A DNA stretch of 64,000 nucleotides from Alkaliphilus metalliredigens QYMF (lineage in GTDB: Bacteria; Bacillota; Clostridia; Peptostreptococcales; Natronincolaceae), in contig NC_009633.1 of NCBI RefSeq assembly GCF_000016985.1, positions 4,259,539 through 4,323,538 on the forward strand. Direction: 5' to 3'. The translations under genes were made by a program, and so were the position numbers. How positions within the stretch are numbered: position 1 is the stretch's first letter; each line of letters opens with the position of its first letter. The notes below the pieces were generated by a model, which made no database searches, was not told the origin of the DNA, and saw only the letters and a program-made list of their open reading frames with translations. This document shows positions 18,499 to 27,494 of the stretch, in pieces.

Positions 18499-18573
18499 GT
18501 AATGAAATGGGAGTAAAACGCAATGAAATGGTATATAAAACTTTTTCGTTACTTTTTACTCCCATTTCATTAC
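18499..18573. repeat. 20-bp perfect inverted repeat with internal direct repeat
   Basis: GTAATGAAATGGGAGTAAAA (18499-18518) is the exact reverse complement of 18554-18573, with a 35-base loop. AATGAAATGG recurs in the loop. The sequence lies in the non-coding part of the addA-addB insertion and could be a small mobile-element end or a regulatory hairpin. Confidence 0.85.
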
Positions 18574-18736
18574 CGCAATAAAGAAAGATGTAGTAAATTA
18601 GATAGTATCTCTATTCACTACATCTTATCTTCATCTAGTACAAATCCAGTGGAAATTTAAACTGCTCTATTAATTCTTAAACAGATAAAGTTGCACTACT
18701 TGTATTGCCTGTGCTTGAACTCAAGGAGTCGTTAAA

Positions 18737-18907
18737 TTAAAAAATATTATTCAAATATTTTTGCGTGAAATCTGTTACCTCCATGTAGTTTACTACACTC
18801 CCTGTATTTTTTTTAATAGATATTAATATATTGAGTTTTTCTCCATCAAGCTCTGTAATTTGGTATGTTACCATTTCGTCAGTTTCAATATCCTTTTCAA
18901 TAGCCAT
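18737..18907 (-). pseudogene. 56-codon ORF, possibly the C-terminal remnant of a larger gene
   Basis: The frame reads MAIEKDIETDEMVTYQITEL and ends YMEVTDFTQKYLNNIF. There is no ribosome site before the ATG, and the codons just upstream continue as VYYYY before a stop, which looks like the inside of a larger protein. It sits 53 bases upstream of the addB stop end, at the right edge of the insertion. Function unknown. Confidence 0.35.
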
Positions 18908-18959
18908 GTAATAATAGTAAACAAACAGTTATAATTTAAAATCAAACTTTTATTTTACT

Positions 18960-21900
18960 CTACTCTAACTTCTTCTGACTTTCTTTCTTGATCCTTTCAA
19001 GTACCTCATCAGACTTTAATTCCTTAATATTTTTATATTGATTGTCATGAAAACTATTATCAAATTGGCAGATGGCAATATAGTCACAATATTTACAAGA
19101 GGTGTCACCACCCTTTTTAAATGGCTCTATTTTCACGTTTCCCTTTAGCATTTCCTCACCAATCTCTTTAACCAATCTCCTTACATGATTAAGAAGTGCT
19201 TTGAAATCTTCCTCTGGCAGAGCGGATGAGGACTTTGATATTTCATCATCCTTTGTTAACCCTGCTGGTACAATCGTCGAAGACCTTCCAATTGATCTAT
19301 CCATTTTCTTAATAATATTGACATCCTTTAAAACTAATCCCTTCATTTTAAGCTTTTTATTGATTTCCTTTTCTACTTCTTCCACTACTTTTTCTGTGGT
19401 TTTTACCATTGGATCATCTATTTTAAAATAAAAGATCCCTCCTGGATGTATTTCCACCTGATGTTTTTTCTCTTCACTGGATAATATGGCATCTAAGTAA
19501 ACCATGAGCTGAATTTGAAGGCCATAATATACATCAGACAGACTAAACTCCTTACTTCCAGATTTGTAATCAATTATTTTGACATAATTTCCATCTTCTT
19601 CATCATTCAATAGATCAACACGGTCTATCCTACCTTCTAGATAAATCTTTTCTCCATTTGCAAGCTCAATGATAATAGGAGGTACATCTCCTTCAAGACC
19701 AAAAATAATTTCATGGCCCATTGGAACAAATTCACCTTTTTTCACATGGTCTGTTAAGGTCCACATCGCTCTTTTACTAATTCGCTTAAGCCTAGTCACT
19801 AAATATTGATAGCGGTGGGTACTGAGCATAATTCCATGTTCAAAATCTGGTACCATTTCATCGATTACCTTCTCCACTAACTCATCATTTTTCTCTTTGG
19901 TTAAGTCCTTCCACTGAATTTCTTCATTAACCATTTCCTTAGTAAACTGCTCCATGGAATCATGGAATAATCTACCGATATCTGGATTAGATAATTGGTA
20001 TTCCTTTCGCTCCTTTGGTCTTAGTCCATAGGTAACAAAGTGAGAAAATGGACAGTTTGCGAACCGTTCAAGCCTTGAAACACTGGACTTGATCGGGTTA
20101 TCATATAGGCTTTTGGCCTTGTTTTCTCCTATATAGGTGATTTGATTTTGATGGAATAACCCCTTCACCATTAGTTTGCGTCTGTCCTCCCATGTAGGCT
20201 CCTTGCTATACCAGTCATATACATCCCACCACATATCTGCCATAGCCTTGTCGTCTACATTTTGCCTAATGTTTTCCGTCATATATTTAAATGTACTAAT
20301 TGGTGTTGTAATCAGATGCAGCTGCCGATCTACGTCATTAACAACATCACTTTTTATCCTTAGGTTTTTAAATAGCTTTTTAAAACGATCGATTAAAATA
20401 GATTGTCTCATGGCCTTTCCCTCTTGATCTGCTAAGGCATAGCTGACCCATAAATATTCTGTAGGCTTTGAGAAAGCAGAGTAAATCATAAATTGTTCCT
20501 CCAGCAGCGAGGACTCTAATGTCGTTCCTATTGAGATTCCTTTTTTAACCAAGGACTCGCGCTCATGATCCAACAATATGCCTCCATCCTCTTGACCAAA
20601 TGGAAGAACCCCATCATTTACGCCCACCACAAATAACGCCTTGATATCATGACTCTTGGATCTTTCTATACTCCCAACCAGCACTTGATCTATTGTAGAT
20701 GGAATCACTCCTACTTTACAGGCTAAAAATCCTGCCTCTAAAATCCGTCCATATTCTTTTAGGGTCGCACTCTCATCGGCTAATATTTCCGTTAGCTGAT
20801 CAAATATTTCCATAATTTTATTCCATATTTGTGTGTTTTCGTTTACATACTCAAAATATTTTTCTTCTCTTAGTTCTTCTATCCATTGATTTAGCTTGTC
20901 CTCTATATTTAACTCCTTCATAAATTCAAATAATGCCTTGGTAATCTCTCCAATCTTCTTTTTTCGATAGATCCTTTTTTCAAATTTTGCAAAGGGAGCA
21001 ATAAACCGCATTCTTAATTCATTGTATTTTTCTTTCTTCTCTTCATCAATCTGCTTCTCTCCCTCTTCTTTATCCTTTTGTTGTATTTGCTTTTTTTCAA
21101 AGCCCTTGGTAAAGGGTTCAGAATATGCTTTCCCCCTAATTCCGTACTGAAGCACATAGTTTTCTAGCTGCTCCACTTCATCCTTAGTCAAGTCACTAAA
21201 GCCAGTTTTTAGAAAACTAAATACATCCTCGTACTGATATCCTCTACTTAGAATTTCGATACTAGATAAAATCAGTTCTATCATAGGATTGTTCATGATA
21301 GACCTTTTTTCATCTATAAAATAAGGTATATGATATTCTTCAAATACTCTTTTTAATATCATACTATATTGGTCTAATCCACCAGAAACAAGGGCTATGT
21401 CATTCCAACGATAGCCTCTATTTCGTACTAAATGTATGATTTGAGCAGCCACATTTTCCATCTCTGAATATAGATTAGAACCAGCAAAAATCTCTAAGTT
21501 CGCAATCTCGTCAGCATATTGCTTATAGGGATATGTATTAAATTCTCTTTCTATATGGGCTATTTCCTTCTCCTTTGGCAGTACCTTTCTTTCCTCTATA
21601 TCTAAGTTGATTACCTCTTCATCTAAGTTGAATTTCTGAGCAATTGTCTTTACTTTTAAATATGTCTTTTGGGTAATGTGAAATAAATCCTTATCTTTTT
21701 CCTTAGCATTTAGCTCCATTGTGAATGTAATTGTAATGTTTGCTACCTTTTGGGCTAGTTTTTCTATTACCCTTATGATTTGAGGCGTGAAGCTTTGAAA
21801 TCCATCTATCCAAATCTCTGCCCCCTCTAAAAATTCCACCCGCTCTATATTTTCAATCAATAAGTTTACATGATCCTCATTATCCACATATTGCCCCTTT

Positions 21901-22409
21901 AAATAATTGTTAAATCGCTGGTATAAGAGGGTGATATCCTCTAGCTTTCGTTTCAATATTGTTTCTTCCTCTATCTCGTTTAGTTCCATCGTCAACTCAG
22001 TAGGAGTGATATCATGTTGCTTCATTTCACATATCAGCTCATTTAATTTAGTGATAAATCCATCCTGTTTAGCAATGGACTGATAAATTGAAAGCTCCTT
22101 TAAAGACTCATCGGCAATCTTTCTTAAAATCATGTTTTTACCTAGCTCGTTAATTGGTACCCTTGTAAGGCCTCCAACTTCACTGAAAACCCGATGGGCA
22201 AGCCTTGTAAAGCTTAATACCTCTGCCCTCATCATTCCCGTTAGCTCCTGTTTCCTTATTAAATCCCGCTCTGCCTGTAGTGTAAATTGTTCTGGAACCA
22301 GGAGAAACAGCTTATTATCCTCTTCTTCCTGTAATTTTTGTTTTATTTCCTCAAGAGCAAGGTAGCTTTTCCCTCTACCTGCTCGTCCAAATATGTATCG
22401 AATCGCCAT
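18960..22409 (-). CDS. addB: ATP-dependent helicase/nuclease subunit B (AddB)
   Basis: AddB partners AddA in processing DNA ends. The 1149-residue protein has Walker A GRAGRGKS at 8-15 and a degenerate helicase body. Its C-terminal RecB-type nuclease shows GRIDRVDL, IIDYKSG and YGLQIQLMVYLD. The iron-sulfur cysteines lie in FANCPFSHF (one) and CKYCDYIAICQFD (three), matching the four-Cys 4Fe-4S staple of the family. GAGGTG precedes ATG 22409. In most relatives addA follows directly; here 6.7 kb of unrelated genes separates them. Confidence 0.97.
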   Translation of the reverse strand: MAIRYIFGRAGRGKSYLALEEIKQKLQEEEDNKLFLLVPEQFTLQAERDLIRKQELTGMMRAEVLSFTRLAHRVFSEVGGLTRVPINELGKNMILRKIADESLKELSIYQSIAKQDGFITKLNELICEMKQHDITPTELTMELNEIEEETILKRKLEDITLLYQRFNNYLKGQYVDNEDHVNLLIENIERVEFLEGAEIWIDGFQSFTPQIIRVIEKLAQKVANITITFTMELNAKEKDKDLFHITQKTYLKVKTIAQKFNLDEEVINLDIEERKVLPKEKEIAHIEREFNTYPYKQYADEIANLEIFAGSNLYSEMENVAAQIIHLVRNRGYRWNDIALVSGGLDQYSMILKRVFEEYHIPYFIDEKRSIMNNPMIELILSSIEILSRGYQYEDVFSFLKTGFSDLTKDEVEQLENYVLQYGIRGKAYSEPFTKGFEKKQIQQKDKEEGEKQIDEEKKEKYNELRMRFIAPFAKFEKRIYRKKKIGEITKALFEFMKELNIEDKLNQWIEELREEKYFEYVNENTQIWNKIMEIFDQLTEILADESATLKEYGRILEAGFLACKVGVIPSTIDQVLVGSIERSKSHDIKALFVVGVNDGVLPFGQEDGGILLDHERESLVKKGISIGTTLESSLLEEQFMIYSAFSKPTEYLWVSYALADQEGKAMRQSILIDRFKKLFKNLRIKSDVVNDVDRQLHLITTPISTFKYMTENIRQNVDDKAMADMWWDVYDWYSKEPTWEDRRKLMVKGLFHQNQITYIGENKAKSLYDNPIKSSVSRLERFANCPFSHFVTYGLRPKERKEYQLSNPDIGRLFHDSMEQFTKEMVNEEIQWKDLTKEKNDELVEKVIDEMVPDFEHGIMLSTHRYQYLVTRLKRISKRAMWTLTDHVKKGEFVPMGHEIIFGLEGDVPPIIIELANGEKIYLEGRIDRVDLLNDEEDGNYVKIIDYKSGSKEFSLSDVYYGLQIQLMVYLDAILSSEEKKHQVEIHPGGIFYFKIDDPMVKTTEKVVEEVEKEINKKLKMKGLVLKDVNIIKKMDRSIGRSSTIVPAGLTKDDEISKSSSALPEEDFKALLNHVRRLVKEIGEEMLKGNVKIEPFKKGGDTSCKYCDYIAICQFDNSFHDNQYKNIKELKSDEVLERIKKESQKKLE

Positions 22410-22457
22410 TAAGCTAGCACCTCACTTTCATACTTTTCAGTACATTATATTTTTTAA

Positions 22458-22485
22458 TTATATCATATGCAGAACAGATGTTTCT
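22458..22485 (-). promoter_or_regulatory. addB promoter region with LexA-like box
   Basis: The plus strand reads GAAC-AGAT-GTTT at 22472-22483, one base from GAAC-N4-GTTC. On the minus strand it is followed by GATATAAT as a -10 element. The 14 bases TAATTATATCATAT next to the box are identical to those at the addA promoter (12308-12321). Confidence 0.55.
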
Positions 22486-22690
22486 AAAAAGTGGAATAGG
22501 AATTTTCATGTATAAATGAAAAATCACCCAAAACATTTTAAGATAGACTATAATAGAAATATAGGGTCTTTCGTATTTATAGTTCTCTACATTTTATAGG
22601 CAATAATTATTTAAGACAATCAATCCACTTTAAACCCATGACTTAAGTCATAATAAATTTAATTAATCTTTTAAAAGGAGACTGATTACA

Positions 22691-23917
22691 ATGATACATA
22701 CAGAAAGAGTTCAAGAAAGTACCATATTTATAAAAAAGCAAGTAAAAGATTTGGTAAGTGGTGATATTATCTTACACCCTATTTATCGTTCAGATGGGTT
22801 AATGTTAATGAAACAATATAAAACTTTAGTAACTAGTTTAGTTATCAAAATTAAACATCAAATAACACGGGATCTCCCAGTAATTGTACTTTCATCACAT
22901 TATAATATAGAAACCTTTAACGAAATGAAACTTTATAATAATAGCTCCTTAATTGTGGAGCTAGAAACAATGAGTAAGAAGTATAGTGATTATATGCAGG
23001 TTCCTTTAGAGAAAAACATTCTAGTCGATAAAAGAGTAATCATAGAAACTGACACTGAACCTGTTAGTCAAATAAATTATAATGAAAATTATATAGATTT
23101 ACTATGTGATTCTCCATTTTTTTCCACATTTGAAGAAAAGTTAGAATCTTCTCATTTACAGCTACGAGCCAAGAAAGTTAAAAAATCCCTAATCGATATT
23201 ATCTCAGATAATAAAGTATTGTTGAGTAAGTTAAATGAAATTAAAGACTATAAGGATATTTTATTGTTGCACAGTATTAACACAACAGGTATTGCGCTTA
23301 TGATAGGTCTTACATTAGAATTAACAGAGTCAAACTTGATAGACCTGGCACTTGCCAATCTACTAATTGATATTTCAGTTACACAAATACCTAAGAAACA
23401 ATTTGAACTACATTTGAAGCACAACACTTCAAATAGCGATTTTTATAATCTTCATTTGAATGAATTAAAGAAGCTATCTGAAAAATTACCTTTAATCAGA
23501 AAAGAGTCTATTATCTATGGTGTATTAGACCACTACGAACATTACAGTGGTAAAGGATACCCAAAAGGAAAAAAAGAATCCACTATAAGTATTTTTGGAA
23601 GAATAATTCCCATAGCACAGGCTTACGATGAAACAATTGGAGGATACTTTTATAATGATGGTATAAGGCCAATTCAAGCATTACAAACTATTTGGGAAGG
23701 TCGAGGCACTAAATTCGATCCAAATATTCTGAGGATTTTCATAGATCGCACTACCCTCTTAAAAAAAGACCGCCCCATTATACTTAGCAATCACTATCGA
23801 GGCATTATTATGGGTTTCACAGATTTTATTAATTTCCCTCTTTCCCCAATCGTTAAACTGGACGATGGGAGCATCGTTGATCTTTTAGATATGAAAAATA
23901 AAGAGTATAGCTCTTGA
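22691..23917 (+). CDS. HD-GYP-domain protein with missing metal ligands
   Basis: The 408-residue protein follows AAAAGGAG. Residues about 185-350 match the HD-GYP fold of cyclic-di-GMP phosphodiesterases: HSINTTGIAL (H194) and HYEHYSGKGYPKG (281-293). The HD dyad itself reads LLIDIS (224-229) instead of LLHDIG, and the later metal Asp region reads PIAQAYDET instead of the usual VADVYDAL. Loss of these ligands suggests an enzyme that no longer hydrolyses and may act as a c-di-GMP sensor or scaffold. The first ~150 residues are a separate unknown domain. It is divergent from addB. Confidence 0.85.
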   Translation: MIHTERVQESTIFIKKQVKDLVSGDIILHPIYRSDGLMLMKQYKTLVTSLVIKIKHQITRDLPVIVLSSHYNIETFNEMKLYNNSSLIVELETMSKKYSDYMQVPLEKNILVDKRVIIETDTEPVSQINYNENYIDLLCDSPFFSTFEEKLESSHLQLRAKKVKKSLIDIISDNKVLLSKLNEIKDYKDILLLHSINTTGIALMIGLTLELTESNLIDLALANLLIDISVTQIPKKQFELHLKHNTSNSDFYNLHLNELKKLSEKLPLIRKESIIYGVLDHYEHYSGKGYPKGKKESTISIFGRIIPIAQAYDETIGGYFYNDGIRPIQALQTIWEGRGTKFDPNILRIFIDRTTLLKKDRPIILSNHYRGIIMGFTDFINFPLSPIVKLDDGSIVDLLDMKNKEYSS

Positions 23918-23929
23918 TAACCTCATATC

Positions 23930-24187
23930 CTATCCCCCAGCCCGTAAGAACTTCAGTCTAAAAATTGCAATCATCTCATGATACACGCCTTCTTCCCCAT
24001 GAAAGGTGATAGTCACTTCAGGTAGCTTTATTGACCCCAACCGGCAGATCTTTTCTTCTGCTAAAATCACTTGCCAGCCTTTACCATAATAGGCACCTCC
24101 TGCCTCACAGCTTGCTAACTCTTTAAAGTATTCAGCTAATTCAGCTCTTGTCACGCCTCTTGTCTCATGGACTCTTTGTATTTTCAC
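23930..24187 (-). CDS. Small conserved-looking protein of unknown function
   Basis: This 85-residue soluble protein (MKIQRVHETRGVTRAELAEY...) follows an AGGAGGAGT ribosome site. It ends AIFRLKFLRAGG. I have a faint impression of similarity to the small domain found with MoaD-like proteins but cannot support it. It lies between the HD-GYP gene (tail to tail, 12 bp gap) and yhaM. Confidence 0.7.
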   Translation of the reverse strand: MKIQRVHETRGVTRAELAEYFKELASCEAGGAYYGKGWQVILAEEKICRLGSIKLPEVTITFHGEEGVYHEMIAIFRLKFLRAGG

Positions 24188-24263
24188 TTATACTCCTCCT
24201 GACAATTCAGTTATAGATAGGTAATGTTGAGTTGCTTATCTATATTACACGTATAAAAAGAGG

Positions 24264-24289
24264 GGCTCCAGCATGTGATGTCTGGAGCC
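24264..24289 (-). terminator. Terminator after yhaM
   Basis: GGCTCCAG / CTGGAGCC form an 8-bp stem with a 10-base loop, followed on the minus strand by CCCTCTTTTTATA. It lies just past the stop at 24300. Confidence 0.75.
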
Positions 24290-24299
24290 TTCTCATTAT

Positions 24300-25277
24300 T
24301 TACGGTTCAAATGATTTTTTATAGTATTCTGTTCCCATATTCCAAAGCTTCCCTGTAAAACTTTCTTCATTTCCTTCTTGTTCCTTCATAAAAGAAAGAA
24401 TACTTTCAATATTTCCAGACATAATATCCGCTTGGTGTAGGATTTGGGCTTCGGGACTCTTAGGAAGTACTGGGGAACCAAATTCCAATCTACCATGATG
24501 TCCTAAAATTCCATTCAAAATGATCAGCTTATCATCCTCATTAAAATCTTCAATTTCGTTCATATGGTTCAGGGTTCCATGTGCCCCTAGAAAAATATGT
24601 CCCAGCATTGTTCCCTGTTCTGTAAAGCCTAAATCCGGTAGTGCCTTATATTCGATTACCTTTGCCCAATCATGTAGCATTGTCATCACAATCAGTCGGT
24701 CAATTTGCCTTTGGGTTAACTGTTTTGTAGTGGCAACTGTATAGGCAAATTTCAACACCTCTAGTGTATGTTGCACCAATCCGTGATAAAAATTATGATG
24801 CACCCGCCGTGCTGCTGGATGAGTCATGAATTTTTCATAATGTGTTTCAGAAAAAATCATCTCATCTAATAGCTGCTTCAACTGGGGACTTTCTATACGG
24901 TCGTAAAAATATTTTAATCCCTGTTCTAATTTTTCTAAGCTCCATTCACTCTTGGGAATAAAGTCTCCCATTTGATAGGCATTCTTCTCCGCCAATTTGA
25001 TTTCTTTAATAGTGAGCTGAAGCTGTCCTTGGTATTCTCCTACTAAAGCTTGAATAACCACAATTTCACTAGTACTTAGTTGGCTAAAAAAGTCTTCCTT
25101 CTCATCATAGTCCCAAAACTTCGCTTCCATACTCTTAGACCCATCTTGTATGATTACATCTGCATACCGCTTGTCTGTTTTTGTTGTTTTCACCTTCACT
25201 TCAACCAATAAAACAGCTGCCTCTATGACTTGGTTTAGATGTTCCTTTGTTATTTCTTTTAATTGCTTTACCAACAC
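24300..25277 (-). CDS. yhaM: 3'-5' exoribonuclease YhaM family (OB fold + HD domain)
   Basis: The 325-residue protein has an N-terminal OB-fold (about 10-95, KRYADVIIQDGSKSMEAKFW) for single-stranded nucleic acid. The HD-type metal-dependent nuclease domain follows: HNFYHGLVQHTLEV, MLHDWAK, LGHIFLGAHGTL and LGHHGRLEFG. This order and length match YhaM/Cbf1, an exonuclease that trims RNA 3' ends and can act on single-stranded DNA. It appears monocistronic, with its own terminator. Confidence 0.92.
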   Translation of the reverse strand: MLVKQLKEITKEHLNQVIEAAVLLVEVKVKTTKTDKRYADVIIQDGSKSMEAKFWDYDEKEDFFSQLSTSEIVVIQALVGEYQGQLQLTIKEIKLAEKNAYQMGDFIPKSEWSLEKLEQGLKYFYDRIESPQLKQLLDEMIFSETHYEKFMTHPAARRVHHNFYHGLVQHTLEVLKFAYTVATTKQLTQRQIDRLIVMTMLHDWAKVIEYKALPDLGFTEQGTMLGHIFLGAHGTLNHMNEIEDFNEDDKLIILNGILGHHGRLEFGSPVLPKSPEAQILHQADIMSGNIESILSFMKEQEGNEESFTGKLWNMGTEYYKKSFEP

Positions 25278-25575
25278 ACGACCCCTCCTATATACAGCAT
25301 TCTAATAAAACTCCAATCCTATCCAGTAGAAAATAAAGTTCTCTTTATATTAAGTCTCATTTTGTACTTGTTATGAAAATTTCATCTTCAAGGTACATGC
25401 CCTCACCTGATTTCCTGATGTTTCAGCTTTTTGAAACGAGTTCACTCCCTGTAATATTCGATACGCCACTAAAAAATCCTGCAATGATATTTTCATTGTT
25501 TTTGTTTAATGTATACCATTTGGGGTATTCATTATCATGGAATTATTGTATCATATATTTGAGGAGGAGATAAAA
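25278..25575. other. Divergent upstream region of yhaM and rubrerythrin
   Basis: No gene was seen in these ~300 bases. A short inverted repeat CAATGA-N5-TCATTG lies at 25482-25498. A weak promoter-like pair TTGTTT / TATTCA with 18 bp spacing may drive rubrerythrin. I could not identify a clear PerR box. Confidence 0.4.
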
Positions 25576-26148
25576 ATGAATGCAATGACAGCAAGTAATT
25601 TAAAATCAGCCTTTGGTGGCGAAAGTATGGCGCATATGCGTTATTTACAATGGGCAGAGGCAGCTAAAAAAGATGGTTTTCCAAATGTACAAAACCTATT
25701 TAAAGCTGTTGCTTATGCTGAAGGAGTTCATGCAGGAAATCACTTTAGAGAATTAAGAAAAGAAGTTGGTGAAGCTTCCGTTACTGCAGGAGCAGGTTTT
25801 GGAATGACAACAACTTCAGAGAACCTTCATGGTGCCATTGAAGGAGAAAACTATGAGATCCAACAAATGTATCCTGCATTTTTGGCAGTGGCTGACATTC
25901 AAAGTGAAAAGGGAAGTATCCGTTCCTTCCAATTTGCTCTTGAGGCAGAAAAAACCCATTCAGCATTATTTACACAGGCAAAGGAAGCAGTTGATGCTAA
26001 GTCTGACTTTGATGCGGATACAGTACATGTTTGTGATATCTGTGGTTACACTTTAACCGGAGCATTAGAAGATGATTGTCCAATTTGCAAAGCAAAAACA
26101 TCTATGTTTACAACGTTTGTAACAGGCAATGCCTGTGCAGAGGCTTAA
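25576..26148 (+). CDS. rbr: Rubrerythrin
   Basis: ATG 25576 follows GAGGAGGAGATAAAA; an in-frame ATG 39 bases upstream lacks a ribosome site. The 190-residue protein has a ferritin-like four-helix domain (GGESMAHMRY, then VAYAEGVHAGNHF, then LEAEKTHSALF supplying Glu/His diiron ligands). The C-terminal rubredoxin domain has CDICGY and CPICKA. Rubrerythrin reduces hydrogen peroxide in the cytoplasm of anaerobes. It is transcribed alone and ends at a strong terminator. Confidence 0.96.
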   Translation: MNAMTASNLKSAFGGESMAHMRYLQWAEAAKKDGFPNVQNLFKAVAYAEGVHAGNHFRELRKEVGEASVTAGAGFGMTTTSENLHGAIEGENYEIQQMYPAFLAVADIQSEKGSIRSFQFALEAEKTHSALFTQAKEAVDAKSDFDADTVHVCDICGYTLTGALEDDCPICKAKTSMFTTFVTGNACAEA

Positions 26149-26169
26149 TAAGCCTGCCCTACAATACAT

Positions 26170-26200
26170 AAAAGCCTGTATCTCAGTGATACAGGCTTTT
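26170..26200. terminator. Bidirectional terminator between rbr and nagA
   Basis: AAAAGCCTGTATC and GATACAGGCTTTT form a perfect 13-bp stem with a 5-base loop. T runs follow on both strands, so it ends both converging transcripts. Confidence 0.92.
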
Positions 26201-26203
26201 ATT

Positions 26204-27340
26204 TTATAATTTTTGATATCCTTTAACAAATGCATAACTCACTTCAATGTTTTCATTAAAAACAATCAAATCCGCATCTTTTCCAGTTGTAATACTTCCT
26301 TTTTGATCTTGTATCCCAATGAGCCTTGCTGGATTTAATGTCACCATATGAATGACATCATGGAGTGGCAGTTTTGTTGCTTGTGTAAAGTGTTTCACTG
26401 CTTTGTTTAGGGTTAGGACACTTCCTGCCAAGCTACCATTTTCAAGTCTAGCACTACCCTCGGCTACCGTCACCCCTTGCCCTCCTAAATCATAGGTTCC
26501 TTCCTTCATACAACCCGCACGAATGGCATCAGTAATCAAGATTACATTTTCCCTACCTTTTATACGATAGATTAATTTAAATAAATCAGGATGGACATGA
26601 ATTTTATCTGCAATTAACTCACAGGTGATTTGACTGTTAAAGACAGCCCCTACAATACCTGGTTCACGGTGATGCAAAGGGGTCATGGCATTGAACAGAT
26701 GCGTGGCATGACGGACTCCATTCTCTATGGCCCCCATGGCTTCATCATAGGTAGCTTGACTATGCCCTATGGCTAATGTAATCTCAGGATTCGACTTCAT
26801 TGCTTCTAAGAATGTCTGCCCCCCTTTAACCTCAGGGGCCAGGGTAATGATTTTAATGACATCCAGATAGTCTTCAATATAGCTTTTCTCGGGCTCCACC
26901 ACGTAAGTTTGGTTTTGTGCCCCTTTGTATTGCACATTAATAAAAGGACCTTCCATATGGGCCCCTAAAACTTGAGCACCCTTCATGTCTTGACTCGTGG
27001 CTTCCCGAATCACATCTAATGCTTTGTGAATGGATTTCATATCCATTGTCATGGTAGTGGGTAAAAATCCAGTGGTTCCTTGTCTCAGAATCGTATCACT
27101 AATGATGTTCAGATCTTCTAAAGTTCCATCCATAGTGTCGCTTCCGCCAGATCCATGGATGTGAATGTCGATAAATCCTGGGGAAATATATTGTCCCCCT
27201 ACATCAATGACTTTTTTGACTCCATTGGGTTGAAATTGACTTTTATGAATAATGCCTCTTATTTTATCATCAAATAAAAGGACCTTATCCTCCAGAATTT
27301 CATCTGCTAATATGATCTTCCCATTATATAATGCGATCAT
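26204..27340 (-). CDS. nagA: N-acetylglucosamine-6-phosphate deacetylase (NagA)
   Basis: NagA converts GlcNAc-6P to glucosamine-6P and acetate. The 378-residue amidohydrolase shows HIHGSGGSDTMDG, GAHMEGPFIN (metal Glu), TLAPE, IGHSQATY (metal His), ATHLFNAMTPLHHREPG and LITDAIRAG (catalytic Asp). It is the last gene of the long amino-sugar operon and is separated from nagB by 154 bases containing a long inverted repeat. Confidence 0.96.
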   Translation of the reverse strand: MIALYNGKIILADEILEDKVLLFDDKIRGIIHKSQFQPNGVKKVIDVGGQYISPGFIDIHIHGSGGSDTMDGTLEDLNIISDTILRQGTTGFLPTTMTMDMKSIHKALDVIREATSQDMKGAQVLGAHMEGPFINVQYKGAQNQTYVVEPEKSYIEDYLDVIKIITLAPEVKGGQTFLEAMKSNPEITLAIGHSQATYDEAMGAIENGVRHATHLFNAMTPLHHREPGIVGAVFNSQITCELIADKIHVHPDLFKLIYRIKGRENVILITDAIRAGCMKEGTYDLGGQGVTVAEGSARLENGSLAGSVLTLNKAVKHFTQATKLPLHDVIHMVTLNPARLIGIQDQKGSITTGKDADLIVFNENIEVSYAFVKGYQKL

Positions 27341-27407
27341 TTACCACACCCACCTTCATTTAAGTAGACAACCGAAAATTAGTACTTTAACTTTCGTGTT
27401 GGTCACT

Positions 27408-27474
27408 TAGTTAGAAATATTGTGATTCCTTTCCTTCGTAATAATCCTAAAGGAATCATGATATTACCTAACTA
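27408..27474. repeat. Long imperfect inverted repeat between nagB and nagA
   Basis: TAGTTAGAAATATTGTGATTCCTTT (27408-27432, 25 bases) pairs with 27449-27474, with a 10-bp perfect inner stem and few mismatches. It has no T run, so it is more likely an RNA processing, stabilising or small mobile element than a terminator. Confidence 0.7.
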
Positions 27475-27494
27475 CTATTACTTTAACTTCTGCG

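Noticed and set aside
25482-25498. PerR box upstream of rubrerythrin
   Set aside because: The inverted repeat CAATGA-N5-TCATTG does not match the PerR consensus well enough.
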